Source of the DNA: Acetivibrio saccincola
GTDB lineage: Bacteria; Bacillota; Clostridia; Acetivibrionales; Acetivibrionaceae
Length of the DNA stretch: 64,000 nt
Assembly (NCBI RefSeq): GCF_002844395.1
Contig: NZ_CP025197.1
Location: 2,790,001 to 2,854,000 of the forward strand
Direction: 5' to 3'
The first letter of the stretch is position 1; each line of letters opens with the position of its first letter. A model generated the notes under the pieces. The model did no database searches. It was not told the origin of the DNA and worked only from the letters and a program-made list of their open reading frames with translations. Below are positions 34,417 through 43,712 of this stretch, one piece after another. The position numbers and the translations under genes are program-made.

Positions 34417-36861
34417 TTACTTATTTAAACTTAAACTCTTTTTTACAACCAGCTCATCTCCATCTCTTTCTACCACTACCCTATCACCTGCTTTTACCCT
34501 GCCTTCCAACATTTCTTCAGCAAGTTTGTCTTCAACCATGCTCTGTATAGCCCTTCTTAAAGGCCTTGCACCAAATACCTGATCAAATCCTTCTTTTGCC
34601 AAAAGCGCTTTTGCCTCTTCTGTTATTTCTATTTCTATACCATTATCTTTAAGCCTTTTTGAAAGAAACCCAACCATAATATCAACTATCTTTATTAAAT
34701 GTTCTTCCTCTAATGGATGGAACACTATAATTTCATCAACCCTGTTTAAAAACTCAGGTCTGAAAGTCTTTTTAAGTTCTCCCATAACGTTGTCTTTCAT
34801 GTCTTTATAGTCCCTTGCCTTGTCCTCACCTACACCAAAACCAAGGCGTTTAGGTTCGGTAATAAGTCTTGCTCCCACATTTGAAGTCATTATTATAACT
34901 GTGTTTCTAAAGTCTACAACTCTTCCCTGGGAGTCGGTGAGCCTTCCATCTTCAAGTATTTGCAGCAATATATTAAATACGTCAGGATGGGCTTTTTCGA
35001 TTTCATCAAAGAGTACAACTGAATATGGAGTTCTTCTAACCTTTTCAGTAAGTTGTCCACCTTCTTCATAGCCCACATATCCCGGTGGTGAACCAATAAG
35101 TCTTGAAACACTGTGTTTTTCCATATATTCAGACATATCTATTCTTATCATTGCTTTTTCATCTGCAAAAAGAACTTCCGCCAGAGCCTTGCTAAGCTCG
35201 GTTTTTCCTACCCCTGTAGGTCCTAAGAATATGAAAGAACCAACCGGTCTTTTAGGGTCTTTAAGCCCTACACGTCCTCTTCTGATGGCCTTTGAAAGAG
35301 CTTTTACCGCTTCATCCTGACCTACCACTCTCTTATGAAGCTCTTCCTCCATATTCATAAGTCTTTCAGTTTCTTCTTCTGCAAGCCTTTTAACCGGAAT
35401 ACCGGTCCAATCCGCTACCACTCCTGCAATTTCATCTGCATCCACAATATCTGTTGTAGTCTGGTTTTTTTGCTTCCAGCTGTTTTTTACCCTTTCCAGC
35501 TCATCCTTTATTTTTTGCTCTTCATCACGTATTTTTGCAGCTTTCTCAAATTCCTGGGAAACTATAGCGTCTTCTTTTTCTTTTTTAAGTCTTTCAGCCT
35601 TTTCCTCCAATTCTTTTAAATCCGGAGGTGCTGTAAATGACCTTAGCCTAACCCTTGAGCCTGCTTCATCAATAAGGTCGATTGCTTTGTCCGGCAAAAA
35701 CCTGTCTGTTATATACCTGTCAGACAAATTAACGGCTGCTACAAGGGCTTCATCTGTGATTTTTACCCTGTGATGGGCTTCATACTGATCCCTTAAACCT
35801 TTCAGTATAACAATGGCTTCTTCCTTTGTAGGTTCTTCTACAACAATAGGTTGAAATCTCCTTTCTAAAGCTGCATCCTGCTCTACATGCTTTCTATACT
35901 CATCAAAGGTGGTTGCACCTATAACTTGTATTTCACCTCTTGCCAAAGAAGGCTTTAAAATATTAGATGCATCAATTGCCCCTTCAGCTGCTCCTGCCCC
36001 TATGATGGTGTGCATTTCATCAATAAAGAGAATTACATTTCCTGACTTTTTTATTTCTTCAATGGCTTTTTTCAGCCTCTCTTCAAACTCACCCCTGTAC
36101 TTTGCACCTGCAACCATAGAAGATAAATCCAGTGTTACAACCCTTTTGTCCTTTAGGGTCTCAGGAATGTTGCCATCTACGATTTTTTGAGCTAATCCTT
36201 CTGCTATTGCAGTCTTACCAACACCTGGTTCCCCAATTAAGCAAGGGTTATTTTTTGTTCTCCTGCTGAGTATCTGGATAACTCTTTCAATTTCTTTTTC
36301 CCTTCCAACTACAGGATCAAATTTAGCTTCCCTTGCCATTTCCGTCAAGTCTCTTCCAAACTGGTCTAATACAGGCGTATTAGAATGCATTTTGCCGCTC
36401 TTTGGACCTCCCCCTGCACTTGGAGCTTCTTCGTTTAACATTTTGAGCATTTCATGAAAAAGTTTTTGAGGGTCTATGCCTAAATCCATCATTATCCTTA
36501 CTGCAACACTTTCCCCTTCTTTTAAAATTCCAAGAAGTAAGTGTTCTGTTCCTATAAAATTATGACCTATTTTTCTTGCTTCCCTGAAACTTAATTCAAG
36601 AACTCTTTTTGTCCTGGGAGTAAGACCTAAAGGCTGTTCATTCATCTTCTCCCCTCTGCCTATAAGCTCTTCAATTTGCTTTAATACCTTATCTTCTGTC
36701 ATGCCCTGGTTTTGCAGCACCCGGGCTGCTATACCGCTTCCTTCTTTAATAAGTCCGTATAGTAAATGCTCAGTTCCTACATAACTATGTCCTAATTCTG
36801 CTGCTATTTCCTGTGAATATTTCATTGCCTTTTCAGCTTTTTCTGTAAAACGTCCATACAT
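34417..36861 (-). CDS. clpC: Class III stress AAA+ ATPase ClpC
   Basis: ClpC unfolds substrates for ClpP, including proteins marked by McsB arginine phosphorylation. The 814-residue protein has the N-terminal double Clp repeat (residues 1-145), AAA1 with GEPGVGKTA and [11 protein letters not shown], a UVR-containing middle domain ([20 protein letters not shown]), and AAA2 with GPTGVGKTE and [11 protein letters not shown]. It is complete. It is the last gene of the ctsR-mcsA-mcsB-clpC operon, under the CtsR operator at 39033-39049. GGGAGGA precedes the ATG. Confidence 0.98.
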   Translation of the reverse strand: MYGRFTEKAEKAMKYSQEIAAELGHSYVGTEHLLYGLIKEGSGIAARVLQNQGMTEDKVLKQIEELIGRGEKMNEQPLGLTPRTKRVLELSFREARKIGHNFIGTEHLLLGILKEGESVAVRIMMDLGIDPQKLFHEMLKMLNEEAPSAGGGPKSGKMHSNTPVLDQFGRDLTEMAREAKFDPVVGREKEIERVIQILSRRTKNNPCLIGEPGVGKTAIAEGLAQKIVDGNIPETLKDKRVVTLDLSSMVAGAKYRGEFEERLKKAIEEIKKSGNVILFIDEMHTIIGAGAAEGAIDASNILKPSLARGEIQVIGATTFDEYRKHVEQDAALERRFQPIVVEEPTKEEAIVILKGLRDQYEAHHRVKITDEALVAAVNLSDRYITDRFLPDKAIDLIDEAGSRVRLRSFTAPPDLKELEEKAERLKKEKEDAIVSQEFEKAAKIRDEEQKIKDELERVKNSWKQKNQTTTDIVDADEIAGVVADWTGIPVKRLAEEETERLMNMEEELHKRVVGQDEAVKALSKAIRRGRVGLKDPKRPVGSFIFLGPTGVGKTELSKALAEVLFADEKAMIRIDMSEYMEKHSVSRLIGSPPGYVGYEEGGQLTEKVRRTPYSVVLFDEIEKAHPDVFNILLQILEDGRLTDSQGRVVDFRNTVIIMTSNVGARLITEPKRLGFGVGEDKARDYKDMKDNVMGELKKTFRPEFLNRVDEIIVFHPLEEEHLIKIVDIMVGFLSKRLKDNGIEIEITEEAKALLAKEGFDQVFGARPLRRAIQSMVEDKLAEEMLEGRVKAGDRVVVERDGDELVVKKSLSLNK

Positions 36862-36884
36862 ATGTCAATCCTCCCATCTATGTT

Positions 36885-37913
36885 TTAGAATCTGTTTAGC
36901 TTTTCTCTAATTAGTTCTGCCCTTTTAATATCCCTTTCTGCTGCATGAAGCTGCTTTCCAACTAAGTATTGTAAATTTGCAGGTTGTATGCTTATAAGTA
37001 TTTCATTAATGGTTCTTTTATCTATGTTAGTAATTATACCCATATCTACTCCCAGCCTTACATCAGAAAGGAGTTTAAAACTCTCTTCAGATGAAAGTAT
37101 TCTGGCATTTGATAGTATCCCAAGGGATCTGAATATTTTATCTTCAAACCTGAAGGGGTTTTGGCTATGGAGCTCTTTTCTCAGCATTCTCTCCTGGGAA
37201 ATAATCTGGTTTGCAATGTTTTTTATATTTGTAATTATTTCTTCTTCCGTCTGTCCTAAAGTAACCTGGTTGGATATTTGAAACATATTTCCCATGGCTT
37301 CAGAGTTTTCACCGTACATTCCCCTTACAGTTATCCCAAGTTTACCGCATACCTCAAGGACACCCCTTATATATCCTGTCATAGTAAGAGCCGGGAGGTG
37401 CAGCATTGCAGATGCCCTTATTCCAGTCCCGATATTTGTAGGACAGCTGGTTAGGTATCCAAGGTTTTCATCAAATGCAAAATCTGTACTTTCTTCAAAA
37501 ATATTATCTATGTCATTGCACAAATTCCATGCACTATCCAGCTGCATTCCTGGAAAAAGGCACTGAATTCTTAAGTGATCTTCTTCATTTACCATTATAC
37601 TCACTTTTTCATCGCTGCTAAGTATTACGCCGCTTTTCATCTGGCTGCCTGCCAACTCCGAGCTTATAAGATGCTTCTCAACAAGCATCTGCCTCTCTAC
37701 AGGGCTTAGTTTTTGCATATCTATAAATTCAAACTTGTCTATGTTATTTTCTTTTTCAACCATAATTTCTTTTGCCCTTTTTTGTACCGCTTCCTCATCT
37801 TCTTCTTTCATTCTGAAAGGAAAAGGGAAATCTTTAAAATTCCGGGCAAGCCGAACCCTACTGCTTACTACTACATCTGATTCTGGTCCACTTTCTATAT
37901 ACCACCCTCTCAC
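36885..37913 (-). CDS. mcsB: Protein-arginine kinase McsB
   Basis: McsB phosphorylates arginines on misfolded proteins and on CtsR to send them to ClpCP. The 342-residue protein matches the phosphagen-kinase fold: VVSSRVRLARNFKDFPFPF at the N-terminus, FDENLGYLTSCPTNIGTGIRAS with the active-site Cys loop, and a C-terminal RxxxR-type region. The start is GTG, about 8 nt after AGGAGGG. It lies between mcsA and clpC, 23 bp from the latter. Confidence 0.97.
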   Translation of the reverse strand: MRGWYIESGPESDVVVSSRVRLARNFKDFPFPFRMKEEDEEAVQKRAKEIMVEKENNIDKFEFIDMQKLSPVERQMLVEKHLISSELAGSQMKSGVILSSDEKVSIMVNEEDHLRIQCLFPGMQLDSAWNLCNDIDNIFEESTDFAFDENLGYLTSCPTNIGTGIRASAMLHLPALTMTGYIRGVLEVCGKLGITVRGMYGENSEAMGNMFQISNQVTLGQTEEEIITNIKNIANQIISQERMLRKELHSQNPFRFEDKIFRSLGILSNARILSSEESFKLLSDVRLGVDMGIITNIDKRTINEILISIQPANLQYLVGKQLHAAERDIKRAELIREKLNRF

Positions 37914-37987
37914 CGGTATTCCCTCCTAACTTTTAAAAAAAATTTTATTACTTCTAAAATACCAACTATAAATATTTTCCAAACAAA

Positions 37988-38500
37988 CTATATTTCCAAA
38001 TCTTTTTCCCTTGCTTCCATTTCTTTTATTTTGTCCCTTATTTCAGCTGCTTTCTCATACTCTTCATTCTTTATACAAACATTAAGCTGTTCTTTTAATT
38101 TTTTAATTTCCCTTGATACTTTTACCCTGCTGTAAATTTTCCCGGGTATTTTGCCATTATACTGGACATTCCCATGAAGCCTTTTCAATAATGGCATAAT
38201 TTTTTCCCCATAAGCTTTGTAACAATCTGCACAGCCAACCTTTCCGGCTTTCTTAAAATCTTCATAGGTCATTTTACATGTATCACATGTGGCTTCGTGG
38301 GTATGGGGTGAAACAGAAGTCATGTACTGGACTCCCATAATACTTGAAAGAAAATCATTTATATTAAATGGAGGACTAATTTTAAACTTTCCTTCCTCTT
38401 TGGCACAATTCTCACAAAGGTATAAAACATGTTTATTGTTGTTTATTATCTGAGTAAACTGGATATTTGCAACTCTTTTTTGACATTTCTGGCATAGCAT
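37988..38500 (-). CDS. mcsA: McsA, zinc-binding activator of McsB
   Basis: McsA activates the McsB kinase and protects CtsR. The 170-residue protein has two pairs of CxxC zinc motifs in the N-terminal half (MLCQKC, LCENC, then CDTC and CADC) and a C-terminal UVR domain (LKEQLNVCIKNEEYEKAAEI). The start is ATG 38498-38500, 8 nt after AAAGGAG; a TTG six codons upstream overlaps that site. It follows ctsR by 34 bp. Confidence 0.96.
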   Translation of the reverse strand: MLCQKCQKRVANIQFTQIINNNKHVLYLCENCAKEEGKFKISPPFNINDFLSSIMGVQYMTSVSPHTHEATCDTCKMTYEDFKKAGKVGCADCYKAYGEKIMPLLKRLHGNVQYNGKIPGKIYSRVKVSREIKKLKEQLNVCIKNEEYEKAAEIRDKIKEMEAREKDLEI

Positions 38501-38534
38501 AAATTCTACTCCTTTCAAATGACCTTTAAAATCT

Positions 38535-38996
38535 CTATGTTAAAATACATACCAGCATATTTTTTAAAATATTTGCCCTTAAATTCCCCCTTTGACTTAC
38601 AGGAACGCTGGATAAAACTTTATCACTGGTTGCCGCCTTGAACATCAACGCTTCCTTTTCTGATATTATGTCATAATCAACAAAATTATTAATAAAAGCA
38701 TAGGCAGTCTGCTGGGAAATACTATCCCCCATGGATGCAACAGCATGCATAAGGTAATTCTTGTCTTTATGCTTTATTCTCACCCTTCTTATTCTTATAT
38801 GTCCTCCCCCACCTCTCCTGCTCTCCACATAGTAGCCCTTATCTGTTGTAAACCTTGTATCTATAACATAGTTAATCTGGGAAGGAACGCAGTTAAATTG
38901 GCTTGCAAGTTCATTTCTTTGTATTTCAATGTAGCCATCAGTATCGTCAATCAAATCTTTGATAAAAGCTTCTATTATATCGCTAAGTTTTGCCAT
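38535..38996 (-). CDS. ctsR: Transcriptional repressor CtsR
   Basis: CtsR represses the clp and mcs heat-shock genes. The 153-residue protein has the family winged HTH, including NELASQFNCVPSQINYVIDT and the glycine-rich wing ESRRGGGGHIRIRRV, with a C-terminal dimerisation domain. The start is ATG 38994-38996; a GTG three codons upstream is inside the ribosome site region. Autoregulation is likely, because a perfect CtsR box overlaps its promoter. It is first in the operon. Confidence 0.97.
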   Translation of the reverse strand: MAKLSDIIEAFIKDLIDDTDGYIEIQRNELASQFNCVPSQINYVIDTRFTTDKGYYVESRRGGGGHIRIRRVRIKHKDKNYLMHAVASMGDSISQQTAYAFINNFVDYDIISEKEALMFKAATSDKVLSSVPVSQRGNLRANILKNMLVCILT

Positions 38997-39032
38997 ACCC
39001 ACCACCCTCTTTAGTTTATTGCGTTTATTTAC

Positions 39033-39086
39033 TTTGACTATCTTTGACCTTAATATTATTATATTTTATTTTTTAAAATATTTCAA
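39033..39086 (-). promoter_or_regulatory. ctsR promoter and CtsR operator
   Basis: On the minus strand the promoter TTGAAA (39081-39086), a 17-bp spacer and TATAAT (39058-39063) are near perfect. The direct heptad repeat GGTCAAA-GAT-AGTCAAA (39033-39049) follows close to the expected transcription start and matches the CtsR box, so the operon is autorepressed. Confidence 0.9.
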
Positions 39087-39176
39087 GGGAAAAAAGGTTA
39101 AAACCCCCTTTAAAAAATAACTTAATTAGTTTTCTTATAAAACAAATTAATTAATAAGATAAATTTTATTCATAAA

Positions 39177-39356
39177 TTAGTTTTGCTTTTTATTTGTTTC
39201 ACTCTTATTCTTAGTTACTTCTGCTAAATAACGAGCTTTTTCCCTCTGCTTTTCAGGAGCAATCCATTGGTGAAAAGATGATATAAATTCCCCATACCGG
39301 GTTGTATCTTCTATTCTTTCGTCCTTAATATTATTTTTATTGTTTTTATTTGCCAT
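39177..39356 (-). CDS. Small hypothetical protein, 59 residues
   Basis: A short frame upstream of ctsR on the same strand starts at ATG 39354-39356, about 11 nt after AGGAG. The product begins MANKNNKNNIKDERIEDTTR, continues YGEFISSFHQWIAPEKQREK and ends with a Lys/Asn-rich tail. It is polar, with one aromatic helical centre and no membrane segment. The codon usage and ribosome site suggest a real gene. It has no match that I recognise. It might be a small regulator or a spore-type peptide. Confidence 0.55.
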   Translation of the reverse strand: MANKNNKNNIKDERIEDTTRYGEFISSFHQWIAPEKQREKARYLAEVTKNKSETNKKQN

Positions 39357-39408
39357 GGTGAAAAATTCTCCTTTTTTAATATAAGCTTCTTTTTTTTAAA
39401 CTTCAATT

Positions 39409-40137
39409 TTATTTTTTCAAAAAAGACAAAATAGTATTCTGCCATTTTTTCAATTGGAAAATCAAAGACATTATTGCCAAAATAACTGGTTGGTGTACAA
39501 GATATACTAAAAGGGAGTGCCTTCCTATAAGATTTATAAAATTATCTTTCACTTGAAAGGAAAAAATACTTTTCTTTTCCCTGTATACTGTTTTGCCTAG
39601 CAAAATCCCTGCTACAAAGAATAAAGACCAGGGAAGAAGGGGGTAATAATCCAGTGAAGTGAAATTTTTGTTTCTAAGACCAAACATACAAAGATAATTA
39701 TTATTAACTTTTATATCAGAAATTAAAACACTTATTAAAAGAATTAAAGCCATAAGGACAAAAAGCCAGCCTTTATTAAGTTTTTTTAATACAGGTGAAA
39801 TCAGCATGCAAATTGACAGCATATGCAAAATACCAAATACAATGTATTCTTCACTGTTAAATAAATATGTAGCCAAAGTAATGGCAATTGCAGCGAAAAA
39901 AATTATAAGACCCCGCCTGAAACTACTCCGGCTAAAAAATGTGCATATTCCGGAAATTAAAATAAAAAGAGATGCAACTATATTTCTCAGTACATTTATA
40001 ACGCCATGGGAATAGTTTATAGGTATATTATAAAAGTAATCTAAATTAAAAAATATATGAAATATAATCATCAGTATTATAAGTATGCCCCTTGCCATAT
40101 CTATTTCCCAAATACGGTTATTACTTGTCTTTCTCAT
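39409..40137 (-). CDS. DUF1624 / heparan-alpha-glucosaminide N-acetyltransferase-like membrane protein
   Basis: The 242-residue protein has seven to eight membrane segments. The N-terminal motif RIWEIDMARGILIILMIIFH and the internal GILHMLSI and LPWSLFFVAGILLG segments are the DUF1624 pattern, related to acyltransferase 3 and HGSNAT enzymes that move acetyl groups across the membrane onto sugars. I start at ATG 40135-40137 (MRKTSNNRIWEID), just after GGAGAGG; upstream in-frame codons give an unlikely extra hydrophobic stretch. It lies 96 bp behind the EF-G-like gene. The acceptor is unknown. Confidence 0.78.
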   Translation of the reverse strand: MRKTSNNRIWEIDMARGILIILMIIFHIFFNLDYFYNIPINYSHGVINVLRNIVASLFILISGICTFFSRSSFRRGLIIFFAAIAITLATYLFNSEEYIVFGILHMLSICMLISPVLKKLNKGWLFVLMALILLISVLISDIKVNNNYLCMFGLRNKNFTSLDYYPLLPWSLFFVAGILLGKTVYREKKSIFSFQVKDNFINLIGRHSLLVYLVHQPVILAIMSLIFQLKKWQNTILSFLKK

Positions 40138-40233
40138 AGCCCTCTCCATAATAAAATTAATAAATAAATTAAGTGAAGCCCAAGTTAGCAAAATAACCTG
40201 GGCCCCCTTTAAACATAAACAAATCAAAAAGTA

Positions 40234-42315
40234 CTAGTTACCTTCTCCGCTTTCCTGCTTAGCTTTTTCAATTATCTTTTCACTTACATTTGGAGGTGCT
40301 TCTTCATATCTTTCAAACCAGAGTTTAAATTTTCCTCTTCCCTGGGTCATTGATGTTAAGTCTGTAGCATATTTAAACATTTCTGCTTGTGGAACTTCTG
40401 CTTCAACCTTCTGTATACCATTTTCCATAGGGGTCATTCCAAGTACTCTTCCCCTTCTCTTATTTAAATCACCTATTATTTCACCCATGTAGCTCTCCGG
40501 AATGTAAACTTCAACATGCATTATAGGCTCTAATAAAACCGGTGAAGCCTCAGGAAGACCTTTTTTGTATGCAAGGCTTGCTGCCATCTTAAAAGCCATT
40601 TCAGAAGAGTCAACTGAGTGATAAGATCCGTCAACCAGTGTTGCTTTTAAGTTAACTACAGGATAGCCTGCCAATACACCTTTTTTAATACATTCCTGAA
40701 GTCCCTTTTCAACTGCAGGGAAGTATTGTTTTGGAACTGCACCGCCGAAAATCTTTTCTTCAAAAGTCAATTCTTCTGTTTCTCCAGGCTCAAATTCAAT
40801 CCAAACATGTCCATACTGACCATGACCACCGGTTTGCTTCTTGTGCTTTCCTTCTACTTTTACTTTCTTTCTGATGGTTTCCCTGTATGGAACTTTTGGC
40901 TCAGTAAGTTCAACTTCTACACCAAATTTTGTTTTTAACTTGCTTACCACAACATCCAAGTGAACTTCCCCTGTTCCTGAAACAAGCATCTGATTTGTCT
41001 CAGTGTTTGTTTCCACCTTAAATGTCGGGTCTTCATCCTGAAGCCTGCTAAGACCGCTTCCTATTTTCTCCTCGTCACCTTTCGCCTTAGGCTGTATTGC
41101 CATGGACAGAACAGGCTCAGGGAAAACTATTTTTTCCAATTCCACTGCATTGGACTGAGTGCAGAGAGTATCGTTTGTATTTACATTTTGAAGCTTTGCA
41201 ACTGCACCTATATCCCCTGCCACCAGCTGATCTACCTGTATATGCTTTTTACCTCTTAGTACAAACAGCTGGGATATTTTTTCGTTTTTGCCGGTTGTGC
41301 TATTATATACTGAAGAATCTGATTTTAAAGTTCCTGAATATACTCTGATCATTGATATTTTTCCAACAAACGGGTCTGCAATTGTTTTAAATACTAAAGC
41401 TGAAAGAGGAGCATCCTTTGATATTTCCAGTTCGCACTCTTCGTCAGAATCTTTCTTTTTAGCTTTTACAACTTTTGAGACTGATGGATCTGGCAGTAAA
41501 TCGATAATTGAGTCCATTAAACTTTTAACTCCCATATTGTTAACTGCACTTCCTACAAACACTGGAGTTATAAATCCGTTTTCTATTCCCGCCTTAAGAC
41601 CTTTACTTATTTCATCCGCAGTAAACTCCTGACCGTCAAAGAACTTCTCCATAAGTTCTTCATCTGTCTCTGCAACAGCTTCGTTTAATGTATTTCTGGC
41701 TTCCTCAACTTTATCTTTTAAATCAGAAGGGATTTCAATTTCTTCTGACTTGTCTTTTCCAAATTTATAAGCTTTCATGCTAACAACATTAACAGAACCT
41801 GTGAATTTGCCGCCTTCTATTATTGGAAGTTCCGCTGCAATAACGCTATTTCCGAAAGTATCTCTAAGCTGATTAAAAACTTTATCAAAGTCTGCATTTT
41901 CCTCATCCATTTTATTTATAAAAAACATTCTTGGAATCTTTCTTTCTTCCGCATATTCCCAAGCTTTTTCAGTACCAACTTCAACACCGCTCTTTGCTGA
42001 AACAATTATTAACGCACCATCAGAAACTCTGGTCCCCTGTTTTACTTCTCCGACAAAATCAAAATAACCAGGAACATCAATGATATTAATTTTATGATTT
42101 TTCCACTCGCACGGGCATATAGACAGGAATAATGAGGTTTTTCTTTTAATTTCTTCTGGATCATAGTCAGAGGTGGTTGTGCCATCATCGACCTTTCCAA
42201 AACGCTCTAGGACTCCCGTATTAAAGAGCATGGCTTCTGCAAGAGTTGTCTTCCCATGTCCGCTGTGGGATAAGAGACAAACATTGCGTATTTTTCCAGT
42301 GTTTAGGTCTTTCAT
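40234..42315 (-). CDS. EF-G-like translation GTPase (second EF-G)
   Basis: The 693-residue protein has the five-domain EF-G plan. The G domain carries SHSGHGKTT (P-loop), DVPGYFDF (DxxG, with Val where EF-G has Thr) and NKMDEE; domain IV holds QTGGHGQYGHVWIEFEP, and the C-terminal domain has LEPIMHVEVYIPESYMGEII. The altered P-loop and DxxG and the missing neighbours rpsL, rpsG and tuf separate it from the housekeeping FusA. It belongs to the EF-G-like group found beside FusA in many clostridia, whose precise role is unsettled. AAGGGGGA precedes the ATG. Its upstream region holds a near-perfect tandem repeat. Confidence 0.9.
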   Translation of the reverse strand: MKDLNTGKIRNVCLLSHSGHGKTTLAEAMLFNTGVLERFGKVDDGTTTSDYDPEEIKRKTSLFLSICPCEWKNHKINIIDVPGYFDFVGEVKQGTRVSDGALIIVSAKSGVEVGTEKAWEYAEERKIPRMFFINKMDEENADFDKVFNQLRDTFGNSVIAAELPIIEGGKFTGSVNVVSMKAYKFGKDKSEEIEIPSDLKDKVEEARNTLNEAVAETDEELMEKFFDGQEFTADEISKGLKAGIENGFITPVFVGSAVNNMGVKSLMDSIIDLLPDPSVSKVVKAKKKDSDEECELEISKDAPLSALVFKTIADPFVGKISMIRVYSGTLKSDSSVYNSTTGKNEKISQLFVLRGKKHIQVDQLVAGDIGAVAKLQNVNTNDTLCTQSNAVELEKIVFPEPVLSMAIQPKAKGDEEKIGSGLSRLQDEDPTFKVETNTETNQMLVSGTGEVHLDVVVSKLKTKFGVEVELTEPKVPYRETIRKKVKVEGKHKKQTGGHGQYGHVWIEFEPGETEELTFEEKIFGGAVPKQYFPAVEKGLQECIKKGVLAGYPVVNLKATLVDGSYHSVDSSEMAFKMAASLAYKKGLPEASPVLLEPIMHVEVYIPESYMGEIIGDLNKRRGRVLGMTPMENGIQKVEAEVPQAEMFKYATDLTSMTQGRGKFKLWFERYEEAPPNVSEKIIEKAKQESGEGN

Positions 42316-42339
42316 AATAATTCCCCCTTATATATTTTA

Positions 42340-42376
42340 TTGAACTTTTCAAAAGCCAGTTGAACTTTTCAAAAGC
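42340..42376. repeat. 20-bp period duplication in the EF-G-like gene leader
   Basis: TTGAACTTTTCAAAAGC occurs at 42340-42356 and 42360-42376, separated by CAG. Each copy contains the inverted repeat GAACTTTTCAAAAGC-type core (TTGAACTTTTCAA), so the mRNA leader could form repeated stems. Confidence 0.8.
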
Positions 42377-42593
42377 TCTTTGTTGGTTTGCATTTTTAAG
42401 GAGTTGTGCCACATACTTATTTTATATTCAACTAATAATTAAAATTCCCTCTTTTATTAATGTAAATTCATCAATTATTAATGAAAATTCATCAAAAAAA
42501 TAAAATTATCCCGTTCTTTGAATTGTAACACATATGTTAAAAATCGTAAATAGTTTTTTCTTCCTCTCCCCGCCCCATTGTTACATATTTCTG

Positions 42594-42622
42594 TTGACAT
42601 TTTAGATTTATCATTGTACATT
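42594..42622 (+). promoter_or_regulatory. Predicted promoter of the aroF-tyrA-aroA genes
   Basis: The perfect -35 TTGACA (42594-42599) is 17 bp before TACATT (42617-42622). It lies 65 bp upstream of aroF. Confidence 0.7.
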
Positions 42623-42686
42623 AAGAATAAGTTTTAGTATGTTAAGAATATTTTAATATTTTAATAATAAAAGGAAGGTAGCATTT

Positions 42687-43712
42687 ATGGTTATTGTAAT
42701 GAGACCTGATTCAAAAGAAAGCGAAATACAAGAAGTAGCGAAAGTAGTAAGTTCATTAGGACTGGGAGTGCATATTTCCCAAGGTACTGAACGTACCATC
42801 ATAGGCATTATTGGTGACAAAAGGAAACTTGGCGATGTTCCTTTAGAATTAATGTCAGGGGTAGAAAAGCTTGTTCACATAGCAGAATCATATAAACTTT
42901 CAAGTAAAACATTCAAACCAAATCCAAGTGTAATTGATGTAAATGGTGTTAAAATTGGAGGAAAAGAGCTGGCTATAATGGCAGGTCCCTGCGCTGTGGA
43001 AAGCCGGGAACAAATACTGGAAGCTGCCAAAGCAGTTAAAAAGGCAGGAGCCCAGTTTTTAAGGGGCGGGGCTTTTAAACCCAGAACATCCCCCTACTCA
43101 TTTCAAGGTTTGGAAGAGGAAGGCCTTAAACTTCTTAAAGAGGCAAAGGAAGCTACCGGACTTCTTATAGTTTCAGAGGTTACAAGCGAAAGGGCTGTTG
43201 AAATTGCCTCTAAATATGTGGATATGTTTCAAATAGGAGCAAGGAATGTCCAGAATTTTCAGCTTTTGCGTGAAGTCGGCCGCTCAAAAAAGCCTGTTCT
43301 ATTTAAAAGAGGGGTTGCTACAACTATAAATGAGTGGTTAAATGCTGCAGAATACATAATGAGTGAAGGTAACTACAATGTAGTACTGTGTGAAAGGGGT
43401 ATCCGCACCTTTGAAACTGCTACAAGAAATACATTGGATATAAGTGCCATACCTGTTGTCAAGAGTTTAAGCCATCTGCCAATAATAGTGGATCCAAGCC
43501 ATGCTGCCGGAAAATCAATTTACATATCTGCTCTTTCAAAAGCTGCTATAGCTGCCGGAGCAGATGGCCTGATAGTTGAAGTTCACCCCCAGCCTAAAAT
43601 GGCACTTTCAGATGCTGCACAGCAGTTGCCTCCGGATGAGTTTAGCCGCCTGTGCAAAGATATAGAAGATATAGCCAAAATAATAGGAAGAGAATTTAAA
43701 TATGGTGGATAA
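42687..43712 (+). CDS. aroF: 3-deoxy-7-phosphoheptulonate synthase, type I-beta
   Basis: This enzyme joins phosphoenolpyruvate and erythrose-4-phosphate in the first step of aromatic synthesis. The 341-residue protein has an N-terminal ferredoxin-like regulatory domain (residues 1-70, MVIVMRPDSKESEIQEVAKV) followed by the KDPG-aldolase-type barrel, with AIMAGPCAVES, RGGAFKPRTSPYSFQG, QIGARNVQNFQLL and DPSHAAGK. The regulatory domain is the kind that gives feedback inhibition by phenylalanine or tyrosine, or prephenate. The ribosome site GGAAGG precedes the ATG. The next gene, tyrA, overlaps its end by 11 bp. Confidence 0.97.
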   Translation: MVIVMRPDSKESEIQEVAKVVSSLGLGVHISQGTERTIIGIIGDKRKLGDVPLELMSGVEKLVHIAESYKLSSKTFKPNPSVIDVNGVKIGGKELAIMAGPCAVESREQILEAAKAVKKAGAQFLRGGAFKPRTSPYSFQGLEEEGLKLLKEAKEATGLLIVSEVTSERAVEIASKYVDMFQIGARNVQNFQLLREVGRSKKPVLFKRGVATTINEWLNAAEYIMSEGNYNVVLCERGIRTFETATRNTLDISAIPVVKSLSHLPIIVDPSHAAGKSIYISALSKAAIAAGADGLIVEVHPQPKMALSDAAQQLPPDEFSRLCKDIEDIAKIIGREFKYGG

